Positions 34,399 through 43,819 are shown, numbered from the stretch's first letter. The stretch is 64,000 bases of DNA from Candidatus Competibacteraceae bacterium (GCA_016712625.1 JADJQQ010000004.1:620001-684000); one strand, 5' to 3'. Notes: generated from the sequence alone by a model not told the origin. Made by a program: numbers and translations.

Positions 34399-37032
34399 TC
34401 ACTCGACCGATACCCCAAAACCTGACTTTTCCAGTTGGCTGCGACTGATAATGGAAACGCTGCTTTCGTAGGTTCGTCGGGTCTGGCGCACCGCGCGAAC
34501 ATAAAGTTCCGCCCTGCTGGATGCGGCAGAGCGAACAACAAACCCCAGCGTTATGCCCGTTGATTGATAAACTCGCAACGCACCATCGAGCAAGGTATCC
34601 CGCGTCACCGTCCGACCGACATAGCCGTTCAGCACCCGTGATATTTCTGAGCGATCAACTCCGCTCAGCGAATTATCGATCTGTACGGCTCCAATACGCC
34701 ACTCACCAGGCCGAGCAGTGGCTGGCGGCAACGATGGCGCAACAGAAGCGATTTTTTCCAATTCCACCGGCACGGTCAGATCACTATCCATAATTTGTAT
34801 CGTTACCCGCTTGGATTCGTAACCACGAGCCCCCACTTCAATGGTGTATCGGCCGGGGGGTACAAACACGCCGGGACGGTAAGTATGCGAGGAGTTGACC
34901 AACCGGGCGGTAGCGCTTGAGGGTTCCGCGCGCACTGTGAGTCGGTATTGAGTGGGGCGCTCCGGCTCGGCTTCCTTCATCAAAACGACCGGCACGGTCT
35001 GATCGCCATCCGCTAGACGCACTGTCACTTGCTTGGTTTCATAGCCACCGCGTGAAACTTCCACCGTATAGCTGCCAGGCAGCAACAATACGCCTGGTTG
35101 ATAGAGGGTACGAACTCCACGGAGTCGAATTCGAGCATCGGATGGATCGGCTCGAACCGTAAGCCGGTACTGGGCGGGCGGTTCCGGTTCAGGCTGTTTG
35201 GTCAACGTGATCGGCACGGTCTGATCGCCATCCGCCAGGCGCACTGTCACTTGCTTGGTTTCATAGCCACCGCGAGAGACTTCCACCGTATAGCTGCCGG
35301 GCGGGAGCGACACACCTGCTTTATAGGCGGTCTTGGTCCGCAGCAACCTCACCCGCGCATCAGCGGGGTCCGCCTGCACCGTCAGTCGATACAAGGTGGG
35401 CGGTTCCGGTTCCGGCTGTTTGGTCAACGTGATCGGCACGGTCTGATCGCCATCCGCCAGGCGCACTGTCACTTGCTTGGTTTCATAGCCACCGCGAGAG
35501 ACTTCCACTGTATAGCTGCCGGGCGGGAGCGACACACCTGCTTTATAGGCGGTCTTGGTCCGCAGCAACCTCACCCGCGCATCAGCGGGGTCCGCCTGCA
35601 CCGTCAGTCGATACAAGGTGGGCGGTTCCGGTTCCGGCTGCTTGACCAACACGACGGGTACTGTCTGGTCGTTCTCTGCAATTTGGACCGTCACCGATTT
35701 ACTCTCGTAACCGGTTCGAGAAATTTCGATCGTATAATTCCCCGGCGGCAGGGCCACACCCGCTTTATAAACGGTCTTGGTCCGCAACAACCTCACTCGC
35801 GCATCCGACGGATCGGCCTGTATGGTCAAACGATAGGTTTTAGGTGGCGGCGGTTCAGGCTTCTTGGTCAGTTTTATTGGAATTGTCACATCACTATCGA
35901 TAATGGATACCGCTACTTGCGCAGACTCGTAACCCGACTGACTAATTTCGACCGCATAGCTGCCCGGCAGCAACGACACACCCGGTTGGTAAGCCGCGCT
36001 CGCGTTTAACAACCGCACTTTAGCTTGTGGGGGATCGGCTTGAACCGTGAGGCGATACTGCCGAGGGAGTGGCGGCGACAATTTTTCCAAGGTTACCGGA
36101 ACGTTGATCTCACTATCGACAATCCGTATTGGAAGTTTACGCGAGAGATAGCCTTCACGACTGAGTTCAACCTCATAATCTCCCGGCGGTAAGGCCACTC
36201 CAGGCTGATAAGGCGCCGAAGCGCCGAGCAACCGGATTTTGGCATCCACGGGGTCGGGACGCACTGTCAGACCGTAACGCGCCTTATCCAGCGCAACGTT
36301 CAACGCCACATCCCGGTCGTTAATCCGTACCGTTTCCTTGCGCGTGAGATAGCCGGGTTTCACAACCTCGATTTCATAATTGCCCGCGGGCAACCGCGTT
36401 CCCGGCTGATAAGGGGTCGGATAATTCAGCAAACGAACCTCAGCGTCAGTAGGGTCGGTTCGCACCGTCAAGGCATAGGTTTGTGGTGGGGCCGGCGGCG
36501 TCAGCACCATACCGGCCAGATCATTGATCTTGATCTGAATGGCATCAATATCTTTATCCTGCACCTGGCCGCTGGCCAGCAGGGAGGCGGTCTTGGTGTC
36601 AATCAACCGCGCGGTGACGGTAATCAGATCGCCCAGCTTGGACACCCCGCCCGTCACTACGGCATCCACCTCGTACAAGCGTCCCAGCTCGGCGGCGGTT
36701 TTAGGATCGAGCAAGCCGGTCGAACCCAATTCCTGAGCCTTGGCGATCTTAGACGCCGCCGATAGCGGCAACCGATCCTTGAGGGTAAATCGGCCGGAAT
36801 TAGCGATAGCCGACATCATCAGATCGGCTATGATAGCGCCGGCCTGCTCGTCCAAGTCACCCCGAACGCTGAACTCGACCACCGTCGCGGTCATGCGCGC
36901 CGGAGCAGGCTCCGCAGCCGCAGAAATCCGCCCGGTCAGCACCCAGCACAACAGGGCGAGCGCGACTATCGATGCAAGCCGCTCGCGCATGCTCTGAGCC
37001 ATGCCCCAGTCATTCAAGAAATGGCTGTTCAT
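34399..37032 (-). CDS. Envelope protein with CsgG/FlgO-like domain, eight PEGA repeats and POTRA-like end
   Basis: An 877-residue exported protein with a hydrophobic signal near residues 20-39. Residues 47-175 resemble the CsgG/FlgO/TolB-like domain (ATVVEFSVRGDLDEQAGAII). Eight PEGA repeats of about 70-80 residues follow, each with YRLTVQADPxDARVRLL and LPPGSYTVEVSRGGYETKQV-like cores. Copies five and six are almost identical in DNA. The last 90 residues (DRSEISRVLNGYVGRTV) resemble a POTRA domain. PEGA repeats are often tied to surface structures. The ATG overlaps the kinase stop (ATGA), so it is co-translated with that kinase and likely belongs to the same signalling or envelope system. 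Function unknown. Confidence 0.8.
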   Translation of the reverse strand: MNSHFLNDWGMAQSMRERLASIVALALLCWVLTGRISAAAEPAPARMTATVVEFSVRGDLDEQAGAIIADLMMSAIANSGRFTLKDRLPLSAASKIAKAQELGSTGLLDPKTAAELGRLYEVDAVVTGGVSKLGDLITVTARLIDTKTASLLASGQVQDKDIDAIQIKINDLAGMVLTPPAPPQTYALTVRTDPTDAEVRLLNYPTPYQPGTRLPAGNYEIEVVKPGYLTRKETVRINDRDVALNVALDKARYGLTVRPDPVDAKIRLLGASAPYQPGVALPPGDYEVELSREGYLSRKLPIRIVDSEINVPVTLEKLSPPLPRQYRLTVQADPPQAKVRLLNASAAYQPGVSLLPGSYAVEISQSGYESAQVAVSIIDSDVTIPIKLTKKPEPPPPKTYRLTIQADPSDARVRLLRTKTVYKAGVALPPGNYTIEISRTGYESKSVTVQIAENDQTVPVVLVKQPEPEPPTLYRLTVQADPADARVRLLRTKTAYKAGVSLPPGSYTVEVSRGGYETKQVTVRLADGDQTVPITLTKQPEPEPPTLYRLTVQADPADARVRLLRTKTAYKAGVSLPPGSYTVEVSRGGYETKQVTVRLADGDQTVPITLTKQPEPEPPAQYRLTVRADPSDARIRLRGVRTLYQPGVLLLPGSYTVEVSRGGYETKQVTVRLADGDQTVPVVLMKEAEPERPTQYRLTVRAEPSSATARLVNSSHTYRPGVFVPPGRYTIEVGARGYESKRVTIQIMDSDLTVPVELEKIASVAPSLPPATARPGEWRIGAVQIDNSLSGVDRSEISRVLNGYVGRTVTRDTLLDGALRVYQSTGITLGFVVRSAASSRAELYVRAVRQTRRTYESSVSIISRSQLEKSGFGVSVE
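35177..35620. repeat. 222-bp tandem duplication in the PEGA region
   Basis: Two adjacent 222-bp units (35177-35398 and 35399-35620), each encoding one PEGA repeat (74 codons), differ at only two bases that I could find. Other units in the gene are far more diverged. This indicates recent duplication or gene conversion and a potential for repeat-number variation. Confidence 0.88.
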
Positions 37033-39011
37033 GGCTCCAGCACCAAGCGGAACCCCAAATCGAATTTTCGATATTCCGGCGCGGCTGGGAATCGATAGGC
37101 AAAGCGCACCAACCCGGGATAATCCGACCAGGAACCACCCCGAAGCACCCGCCGGCCGCCGGTCGGCGTCTCTCGGTCAGCACAACGGGTTTCACCACCG
37201 CTGTAAGCATTATCGTATTCGGAGCAAGTCCACTCCGCCACGTTACCCAACATGTCGTACAGACCAACGTTATTGACGAGGTACTTTCCGATTGGAGCCG
37301 CCACCACCTGCATGTCCTCACAAGGATAATTAGCCCAATTGAACGGTTTATTTTTACGGGCTGTCTCGTCGTAAATGTTGGCGTAACCGCAAGCCTGGTT
37401 TGGGTTGTCGCCCCAATCCCGCGTGTTTGTTTTACCGCCGCGGGCGGCATATTCCCATTCCGCCTCGGTGGGCAAGCGGAAGCGTAAAGCGCTTTGTCCC
37501 GACAGCCAGTCGGCATAAGCGGCCGCCTCCTGCCAACTGACTCGGACAGCTGGCTGATCTTCGCCATTCAGCGTATAAGATTGGTAGCCGCCGCTGTCAT
37601 GTTTGCCATTGAAACGTCGATACTGCGCGTTCGTCACCTCATATTTTCCCATCCAAAATCCAGGCGGGCACACCTGATGGGGCGCTTCGTTTGCGCTGCG
37701 ATCTTTCTCGGTTTCAAGACTGCCCATCGTGAAACACCCTGATGCGATCCAAACAAACTCCATGCCGGTTAAAGGCTCTTTATAGACCTGACCCGCTTGC
37801 GGGTTTGTGGGAAGCACGCTTGGGGCGGGCTTATCAGGAGTAACGACCGGGGGTTTATCGCCACCGGTATCACCGGAAGAATCAGGTCGCTGTATGGGGG
37901 GTAAAAACAGCTTGATGCCAGCCGCGACCGCCAGTAGTCCCAACAAAGCCATCCCCCAACGCCAGTCCAGCCGCGGGAATGCCTTCTTCGGCCAGGAGCG
38001 GTCGGATGGGATGACCTGTGGTATCGCTTCGACCTCAGCCAGGGATTCTTTCTTAGGCCAGCGGTTTAAATCTGATCGCAGTTGCGGCAGTTGCTCCTGT
38101 ATTACGGTGTGCTCTTCATCTTCCAGCGCGGCCCGCATCTTCGCGATCGTCTGAAACCGTTTTTCGGGCCGAACAGCCATCGCTTGATCAATGAGCTGTA
38201 GCAAAACCGGGCTGTATTGACCCTGTACGGCTTCCTCAGCCGGCTCCAACGGATCGTCCAGGACCCGCGCCGGCGCTTCGAGCGGCTGTTTGCCGGTCAC
38301 ACATTGATAAAGCACCGCGCCCAACGCATAGACATCCGTCCAAGGACCATAACCCTTGCCTTCGACGAGATATTGCTCGATCGGTGAGTAGCCGACCGTA
38401 AACACACTGGTGATATTCTTGCTGCGGCGGCTTAGCGCCTGCCGGGCCGCTCCGAAGTCGATCAAAATCGTTCGGCCATCAGCGCGGCAGTAGAGGTTGG
38501 CCGGCTTTAAATCACGATGCAGGTATCCCAGCGAATGGACAGACTCCAAAGCCGGCAGCACGTCATCAAGCAATCGCCGAATCTGTTGCTCGGGCAGCGT
38601 TTTTTCTCGCTGAAGCACTCGGCTGAGCGGCTCGCCGTCCTCGTAATCCATGACGATGTAAGCGGTGCCGTTCGCTTCGAAAAAATCTTTTACCCGAACC
38701 ACGCTGGGATGGTTAACTTGCGCCAGAATTCGAGCTTCGTTCAGAAACCGCTCCAATCCCCAAGTGTAACAGGCCTCCTCTCCGGCCTCCGAGGTCGGTA
38801 GCCCCCCTTGGGTATTGGCTAATACGTTAACGGCGTCACTATCCCGATAGGACCACTCTACTGGAAAGTATTCCTTGATCGCGGCGCGACTGCGCAAGGC
38901 TTCATGCACCGCCATGTAGGTGATGCCAAACCCCCCGGCGCCCAACACCGCCTCGACGCGATAATGATGCAAGCGATAACCGATGGGCAGAGTATTGGAT
39001 TTCTTGGTCAT
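37029..39011 (-). CDS. Membrane Ser/Thr protein kinase with C-terminal FGE/SUMF1-like domain
   Basis: A 660-residue protein. An active-looking Hanks-type kinase fills residues 17-290: Gly loop GAGGFG (24-29), AIKE Lys45, HRDLKPAN (165-172, catalytic Asp167) and DFG (185-187). One membrane helix spans about 351-371. The exported part, from about 410, is a formylglycine-generating-enzyme-like fold (GMEFVWIASGCFTMGS to FDLGFRLVLEP), here probably a sensor or binding module rather than an enzyme. The gene lies 21 nt after the pseudokinase gene and is coupled to the PEGA gene by ATGA. In type VI secretion the kinase PpkA and FGE-like TagR act together; here the two folds are fused, and no secretion genes are near. 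Confidence 0.92.
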   Translation of the reverse strand: MTKKSNTLPIGYRLHHYRVEAVLGAGGFGITYMAVHEALRSRAAIKEYFPVEWSYRDSDAVNVLANTQGGLPTSEAGEEACYTWGLERFLNEARILAQVNHPSVVRVKDFFEANGTAYIVMDYEDGEPLSRVLQREKTLPEQQIRRLLDDVLPALESVHSLGYLHRDLKPANLYCRADGRTILIDFGAARQALSRRSKNITSVFTVGYSPIEQYLVEGKGYGPWTDVYALGAVLYQCVTGKQPLEAPARVLDDPLEPAEEAVQGQYSPVLLQLIDQAMAVRPEKRFQTIAKMRAALEDEEHTVIQEQLPQLRSDLNRWPKKESLAEVEAIPQVIPSDRSWPKKAFPRLDWRWGMALLGLLAVAAGIKLFLPPIQRPDSSGDTGGDKPPVVTPDKPAPSVLPTNPQAGQVYKEPLTGMEFVWIASGCFTMGSLETEKDRSANEAPHQVCPPGFWMGKYEVTNAQYRRFNGKHDSGGYQSYTLNGEDQPAVRVSWQEAAAYADWLSGQSALRFRLPTEAEWEYAARGGKTNTRDWGDNPNQACGYANIYDETARKNKPFNWANYPCEDMQVVAAPIGKYLVNNVGLYDMLGNVAEWTCSEYDNAYSGGETRCADRETPTGGRRVLRGGSWSDYPGLVRFAYRFPAAPEYRKFDLGFRLVLEP

Positions 39012-39032
39012 GGCGTCCTGTGTCGGCGATGC

Positions 39033-41726
39033 TCAGGGTAGTTCTCGCACGACCCGAAACCCTAAAAAATAATCGCGGAAGTCAGGCTGGTTGCGGTGTC
39101 GATCCGCCGAGCGGACGTTGCGCGGCTCGTCGTTCCAAGAGCCACCACGCACGACGAACTGGCGGTCGCCCTCTGGTTCCTGGCAGACTTGGCTCGGCGC
39201 TTGGTAATCCGGTGCATAAAGCGAGCAGGTCCATTCCAAGACGTTACCCAGCACATCGTGTAGACCATAATCGTTATTTCGATAAGTCCCGGCTGGCGCG
39301 GTATAAATATTACCGTCGCGACATTGCATCACGGTCCAGCCCACAAATACTTTTTTACCATCGTAATCGGCCGCGTTGGCGTAGGGGCAGCCTTGGTTGG
39401 GGTCGTCTCCCCAGTAACGGCTGGACGCCGTTCCCGCGCGCGCCGCATACTCCCACTCAGTTTCTGTCGGCAGCCGGTAGCGCTGCCCGGTTTGTTGCGA
39501 TAACCACTCGGTAAAGTTCTTGGCGTCTCGCCAACTGACATTGACCACCGGACGGCGGCCGCGGCCCCAACCCTGGTCCGGGGGCAGCGAGCGGCCGGTG
39601 GCGTTCGCAAACCGCTCGTATTCGAAAAACATCAGTTCGTATTTGCCGATGGCAAAAGATTTGGCAATACTGGCCGGATGCTGCTGTTCATCGTTATAGC
39701 GGCCTCTCTCGCCAGCGGGAGAACCCATCTCGAATCTGCCAGCTGGAATCACCACCAATTCTGGACCTTGCGATCCATCGCTCAGGCGATCTCGCATGAT
39801 CGGATTTTTTGGACCCAAACGAGCTAGGGCGGCCTCAGCTTCCGCCCGGTAGCTACAAGTAGCCGCGCACCGTTCGAGATAGGCCCAGTAAGCCTTCCGG
39901 CTATTGGCGCGGCGGGCGGCCGCGAATGCATCAACATCGGCTTGCTTGGCTCTCTCCACCACTTCAGTTTGTTTCAGTACAGTCGCCAAAGCCACCAGCT
40001 CGGGCAACTCTGGCTGAAGGGACTCCGCCTTCTTCAACCCCCGCTGGGCTGCGCCGAGATCGCCTTTATTCACACTCGCTTGCGCGCGCGCCACCCAAAT
40101 GAGAGCAACCCGGTGCCGGCCGGCCGCAATCAATGGATTACCTGGCGCCAGTTCCGCCAGTGCGCTCAAACGATTCAGCGCTTCGTCACCCCTTTCTTCA
40201 CGGTTTTCCCGTTCGAACTCTCCCACCAAGGTTTCAAAATCCGCCTCGATCTTGCTGACTTTTTCCTCGGTCTGTAAATTTTGGATGGCGCGGCGGGCTT
40301 CCTGTTCGAACTCACAGCGCGGGCATCGTTGCAAATACAACTGATAAGACACCAGCGTATCAACCCGCTTAGCCGATTCAAACGCGCGCAGATCCGCTTC
40401 ACGCTCCGCTTCCCGCACCAGCCCGCTCAAACTTCCTGCTGGCCGCTGTTCCGTCACTGTATTCGGGCTGAGGCTCGGTTCGGATCGGGTCTGGGCTGGC
40501 GGCGCTGGATTTGGCCCGACCTCCCCATCCTCGCGCTGGACCAGCCAATAAGCACCCAACCCAACCAGCAATAACACACCCGCCGCCGCCCAATGCCACC
40601 CCAAGGGGCCTTTGCCTCGCCTGGCTTGCGCTGCTGGCCGCTGCGCTTCCGCCAAATCAGCGATGAACCCACCTGCATCTATCGGGCACAATTCGCTCGG
40701 ATACGCCAGTCCACGCCGCAAAATCCGCCAGGCTTCATCGGTCAAGCCCGGTGGGCGTGGTAAGGTGTTAGCAGCGGAGCCTCTTGCTTCATAGGCGCTC
40801 TGCCCTATTAACAGCTGGTAAACCAACAACGCCAAAGCAAACACGTCGCGGCGGAATCCGGCTTCGGTCAAAGCCCCATCGCCCAGCGTATCCGCACTCG
40901 CCCGCGCTATAGATTCACCTGAACCTAACAGGATGTTTCGCGGCTCGGAAATTTCGGTAGCCAGCCCAAATCCCAATAATTTGATGGTTCCCTGGCTGGT
41001 GAGAAAGACGCTATCCGAATCCAGGTGTTGGTGCGGAAAGCGGTGTTTCTGTCGGGCATAATCCAGCGCCGCCGCAACGGGCTCCAACCATTTCAGGACG
41101 ACATCCCAAGACAGTCCCATTCCGCCTTGTTCTCGCAGCCGTTGCGCTAGGGTCGATCCCTGCTGCTGATCGACATACTCCATCTCGGCGAATGGCCAGC
41201 CGTCAGCCCCATAGCGCCAACCATAAACTCGAGCAATGTTGGGATGATCGAGTTTTACGGCTTGCTCAATGCGGGTTTTAGCCTTGATCAGATAGGTCCG
41301 CGACCCGAGCAGATCGGCGCGCTGCGAGCGTTCCTCGCGTCCTGCTTCGCGCACGAAGGTGTGCGCGGGCAAAAACAGTTTGATCGCTCGAAATTCATCG
41401 CCTATTCCCCTGGCGCGCTCGGTATCCGAAACGATGGCCAGCGCCAGCCATATCCGTTTCTTGCCATTGATCTCGTGCAACAGACGCAGGCGGCGCTCGG
41501 ACGGCCCGATAACCATGCCGGGCTCCAAAATATCCAGACCCGCTTCTCCAACTACCGGCCCCGATTCAAGTTCAGTGGGAGCCTTGGCGGCGTTTGAAGC
41601 CACAAGCTCTTCCGCCTTTGCCGCTTCACGCAATAAATCTTCCCGACGGCGCATCCATTCCGCCTCGGTTAACCGCCCCGCCGCGTGCGCCCGCTCAAGT
41701 TCTTCAAGACGCAATTTGATATCCAT
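39033..41726 (-). CDS. Predicted pseudokinase membrane protein with FGE/SUMF1-like domain
   Basis: An 897-residue protein. The N-terminal 35 residues form a short SHOCT-like helix pair. Residues 75-355 are kinase-like, keeping AIK (Lys116), but the catalytic loop reads HQHLDSDS (232-239) instead of HRDLKPAN and DFG is GFG (252-254). The catalytic Asp and metal-binding residues are therefore lost, as in a pseudokinase. A membrane helix lies at 374-395, followed by a helical region with paired Cys (CPRC, CAATC) and an FGE-like domain at about 655-897. The ATG at 41726 follows AAGGA; an upstream frame start at 41774 is less likely. First gene of the operon with the active kinase and PEGA protein; a scaffold or allosteric role is inferred. 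Confidence 0.88.
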   Translation of the reverse strand: MDIKLRLEELERAHAAGRLTEAEWMRRREDLLREAAKAEELVASNAAKAPTELESGPVVGEAGLDILEPGMVIGPSERRLRLLHEINGKKRIWLALAIVSDTERARGIGDEFRAIKLFLPAHTFVREAGREERSQRADLLGSRTYLIKAKTRIEQAVKLDHPNIARVYGWRYGADGWPFAEMEYVDQQQGSTLAQRLREQGGMGLSWDVVLKWLEPVAAALDYARQKHRFPHQHLDSDSVFLTSQGTIKLLGFGLATEISEPRNILLGSGESIARASADTLGDGALTEAGFRRDVFALALLVYQLLIGQSAYEARGSAANTLPRPPGLTDEAWRILRRGLAYPSELCPIDAGGFIADLAEAQRPAAQARRGKGPLGWHWAAAGVLLLVGLGAYWLVQREDGEVGPNPAPPAQTRSEPSLSPNTVTEQRPAGSLSGLVREAEREADLRAFESAKRVDTLVSYQLYLQRCPRCEFEQEARRAIQNLQTEEKVSKIEADFETLVGEFERENREERGDEALNRLSALAELAPGNPLIAAGRHRVALIWVARAQASVNKGDLGAAQRGLKKAESLQPELPELVALATVLKQTEVVERAKQADVDAFAAARRANSRKAYWAYLERCAATCSYRAEAEAALARLGPKNPIMRDRLSDGSQGPELVVIPAGRFEMGSPAGERGRYNDEQQHPASIAKSFAIGKYELMFFEYERFANATGRSLPPDQGWGRGRRPVVNVSWRDAKNFTEWLSQQTGQRYRLPTETEWEYAARAGTASSRYWGDDPNQGCPYANAADYDGKKVFVGWTVMQCRDGNIYTAPAGTYRNNDYGLHDVLGNVLEWTCSLYAPDYQAPSQVCQEPEGDRQFVVRGGSWNDEPRNVRSADRHRNQPDFRDYFLGFRVVRELP

Positions 41727-41938
41727 ACATCCTTGAAATTCCGAGTTAGCCCAAAAAATTTGTTTGAACAACAACCACGAATCACATTATCGTCTAGTCT
41801 AGCAGAAGGATGAAATGGCTTGGCACACTGTCGCGCCGCGGGGCAGCAGGAGGTTGGCTTATTCTTGCTGTCGTTACACTAAGATTGCCGCCACTCAATC
41901 AATGATGTCTAACCGATACAGTATTTTGTCAGATCGCC

Positions 41939-42904
41939 GTGAATAATGCGGACCCTACAGGGCAAGGATTGTCGAGCCTCAATGCCTCACTGGAAGTCGC
42001 CGTACGGTCTATACGCTCGCCGACTCATCGTGGACGCCGCGATAATCAGGACAATTATCTCGTGGTGGACGGGCAAGGACAGGGGCGTTTTCTACGCAAC
42101 GAGCAGGAAATTCAAATCAAGTTGCCAGATTGGCCCGCCGGACATTGGCGGGTTGCCGTGCTCGACGGGATGGGAGGCCACAGCCACGGCCGCGAGGCAG
42201 CGGAAAGAACCGTCAACGGGTTGCTTGAAGTACCCGCGACCACCAACCTCAATCAACTGTCCAACACGCTGAACGCCCTGCACGACCGGCTCTACATCGA
42301 GTTCCAAGACGCGGGCCTGGAAACGGGCTGTACTTTGATTCTACTTGAAATTCCTCCTGACAACCCAGCCTTGTTATTTCACGTTGGCGATTCGCGAGCC
42401 TATACCATCGACGCGGAGCATGTGGACTGTTTGACGGTGGACCACGTTCCGGCCACGCATCTCGCCCTGTTGGGACTGGTGGATAACGCTCGCTGGTTTC
42501 AACAAGTACACGTCCATCCCAACTCTCAGATCAGCCAGGCATTCATTCTAGGCAGCACGCTCGGCGTGCCGAGTTTGCGCATCGACGCCATTGCCGCCGA
42601 GTTGTTCGAACTGCATGATGGTAACTTGCCACTGTTTTTGCGCGGCCTGGGCGATCGTCGCCCGCTGCCCCTGGAACCAGGCTGGATCTATCTACTGGCC
42701 AGCGACGGTCTCTGGCATCTTTCCAACCCTCAAGCATTTATCCGCCGCTGGCCGATATTGTTAAGCAAACCACAACACTCGCTGGAAGAACTGTTGGATC
42801 TGCTGATTGTCGAATTAGCTAATTTTATCCGTCAGCAGCAAAGTCAACCGGACGATAATTGTACGGTTATCCTCGTGCGCAAATCCGGCCCCGTTCCGCC
42901 ATGA
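41939..42904 (+). CDS. PP2C-family protein phosphatase
   Basis: Metal-dependent Ser/Thr phosphatase of 321 residues. PP2C motifs are RRDNQDN (33-39), VLDGMGGHSHG (74-84), HVGDSRAYT near residue 147, LLASDGLWHL near 260 and DDNCTVILV near the end. All metal-binding Asp residues appear present. It is cytoplasmic. The start appears to be GTG at 41939, without a clear SD, so a nearby alternative is possible. It diverges from the pseudokinase/kinase-FGE operon, making it the natural antagonist of that kinase, and is coupled by ATGA to a small membrane-protein gene. Substrates are unknown. Confidence 0.92.
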   Translation: MNNADPTGQGLSSLNASLEVAVRSIRSPTHRGRRDNQDNYLVVDGQGQGRFLRNEQEIQIKLPDWPAGHWRVAVLDGMGGHSHGREAAERTVNGLLEVPATTNLNQLSNTLNALHDRLYIEFQDAGLETGCTLILLEIPPDNPALLFHVGDSRAYTIDAEHVDCLTVDHVPATHLALLGLVDNARWFQQVHVHPNSQISQAFILGSTLGVPSLRIDAIAAELFELHDGNLPLFLRGLGDRRPLPLEPGWIYLLASDGLWHLSNPQAFIRRWPILLSKPQHSLEELLDLLIVELANFIRQQQSQPDDNCTVILVRKSGPVPP

Positions 42905-43335
42905 GGCAACCTATCTTTCACTTGAGGGAGAGCGAGCCGTTGAAGATCAAGCATATCCTGTTGCTAGTGGTTGCCGTGCTGACCATCGCCTTCATGCAAC
43001 CCCTGGTATCGTTTCTGGGAGGATTAACGCTTTTGATCGGCGTTGGAGGATTGATATTTCGGGATTTGTCGCCAGCCAGTCAGGATGTCGTGGAACGTCG
43101 GTTGCTCGGCTGGCTGCACCGAACTCGCGCCACCAGCCCCTCTCATGCAAGCAATCAGCCGAGCGGCTTCCGCCGACAACTACCCGACCCAGCCCAGCCG
43201 AAGATACCGGCCGAATCACCGCGGCGCGCTCGAAGCAAATCTCCTATTGGCCAGCCGATTACTGCCGACCCCGCACCGATCACTGTGACGGAAACCGCCG
43301 TGATGAGAGAAACCCCACCGCCGCCAACTGCGTAA
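42901..43335 (+). CDS. Small membrane protein coupled to PP2C
   Basis: A 144-residue protein whose ATG overlaps the phosphatase stop (ATGA). It has hydrophobic helices at about 17-50 (IKHILLLVVAVLTIAFMQPL, then LLIGVGGLIF), possibly a hairpin, followed by a basic Pro/Ser/Arg-rich tail of about 90 residues. Not recognised. The coupling suggests that it anchors the phosphatase or links it to the kinase at the membrane; this is inference only. Many possible phosphoacceptor Ser/Thr lie in the tail. Confidence 0.65.
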   Translation: MRQPIFHLRESEPLKIKHILLLVVAVLTIAFMQPLVSFLGGLTLLIGVGGLIFRDLSPASQDVVERRLLGWLHRTRATSPSHASNQPSGFRRQLPDPAQPKIPAESPRRARSKSPIGQPITADPAPITVTETAVMRETPPPPTA

Positions 43336-43346
43336 TCGGACCGATT

Positions 43347-43607
43347 TCAGGCTAAAGCGCCGCTGCGCGCTACTTTCCGCAGGATCGCGTAAATCTCATC
43401 CTTCAGGTGCAGGCGTTTTTTCTTTAAGGTTTCAGTGTACATATCCGAGGGTGTTTCGAGCTCAAGCTCAATGCGTTCGACCTCATCATTGACCGTATGA
43501 TATTCGTCATACAGCTGTGCAAACCTGGGGTCGGCGGATCTTAAATCGCTGATGCGGTCCTTATACTCTGGAAATTCGTGGAATAGATCGTGGCTTTCTC
43601 CCAACAT
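43347..43607 (-). CDS. DUF465/YdcH-family protein
   Basis: An 86-residue helical protein of the YdcH (DUF465) family, with the typical N-terminus HDLFHEFPEYKDRISDLR, the LYDEYHxxNDEVERIE centre and the C-terminal LKKKRLHLKDEIYAIL. The predicted fold is two antiparallel helices. The function of the family is not settled. It converges on the PP2C/membrane-protein pair with an 11-bp gap and is probably unrelated to it. Confidence 0.85.
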   Translation of the reverse strand: MLGESHDLFHEFPEYKDRISDLRSADPRFAQLYDEYHTVNDEVERIELELETPSDMYTETLKKKRLHLKDEIYAILRKVARSGALA

Positions 43608-43819
43608 CAGGTTGTCCTCCTATAGTTTTGCTAGTTTTGTGGACTGATGGTTATTTGATGACAGTTCAGTATAACAAGCATCCCGCGCACCGTCAGGACA
43701 GCCACCGCGGCTGAGTGCCGTAAACCGTTCGATCACGCACGTCAATAGCGGCCTAGCAATCTGTTTTTAGAGCGTGCTATGCTTTTCTGGCCAATGAAAT
43801 CTTGTGGAGGATTACGGAC

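Noticed and set aside
35177..35620. CRISPR-like or satellite repeat
   Set aside because: The 222-bp periodicity is coding, in frame and matches PEGA repeat units; there are no spacers.
35098..36009. 303-codon open frame antisense to the PEGA gene with repeated sequence
   Set aside because: Its repetitiveness only reflects the PEGA repeats on the other strand; codons and start context are not gene-like.
37029..41726. FGE domains as true formylglycine-generating (sulfatase-activating) enzymes
   Set aside because: They are exported tails of kinase-like proteins and no sulfatase gene is near; a binding or sensing role is more likely.
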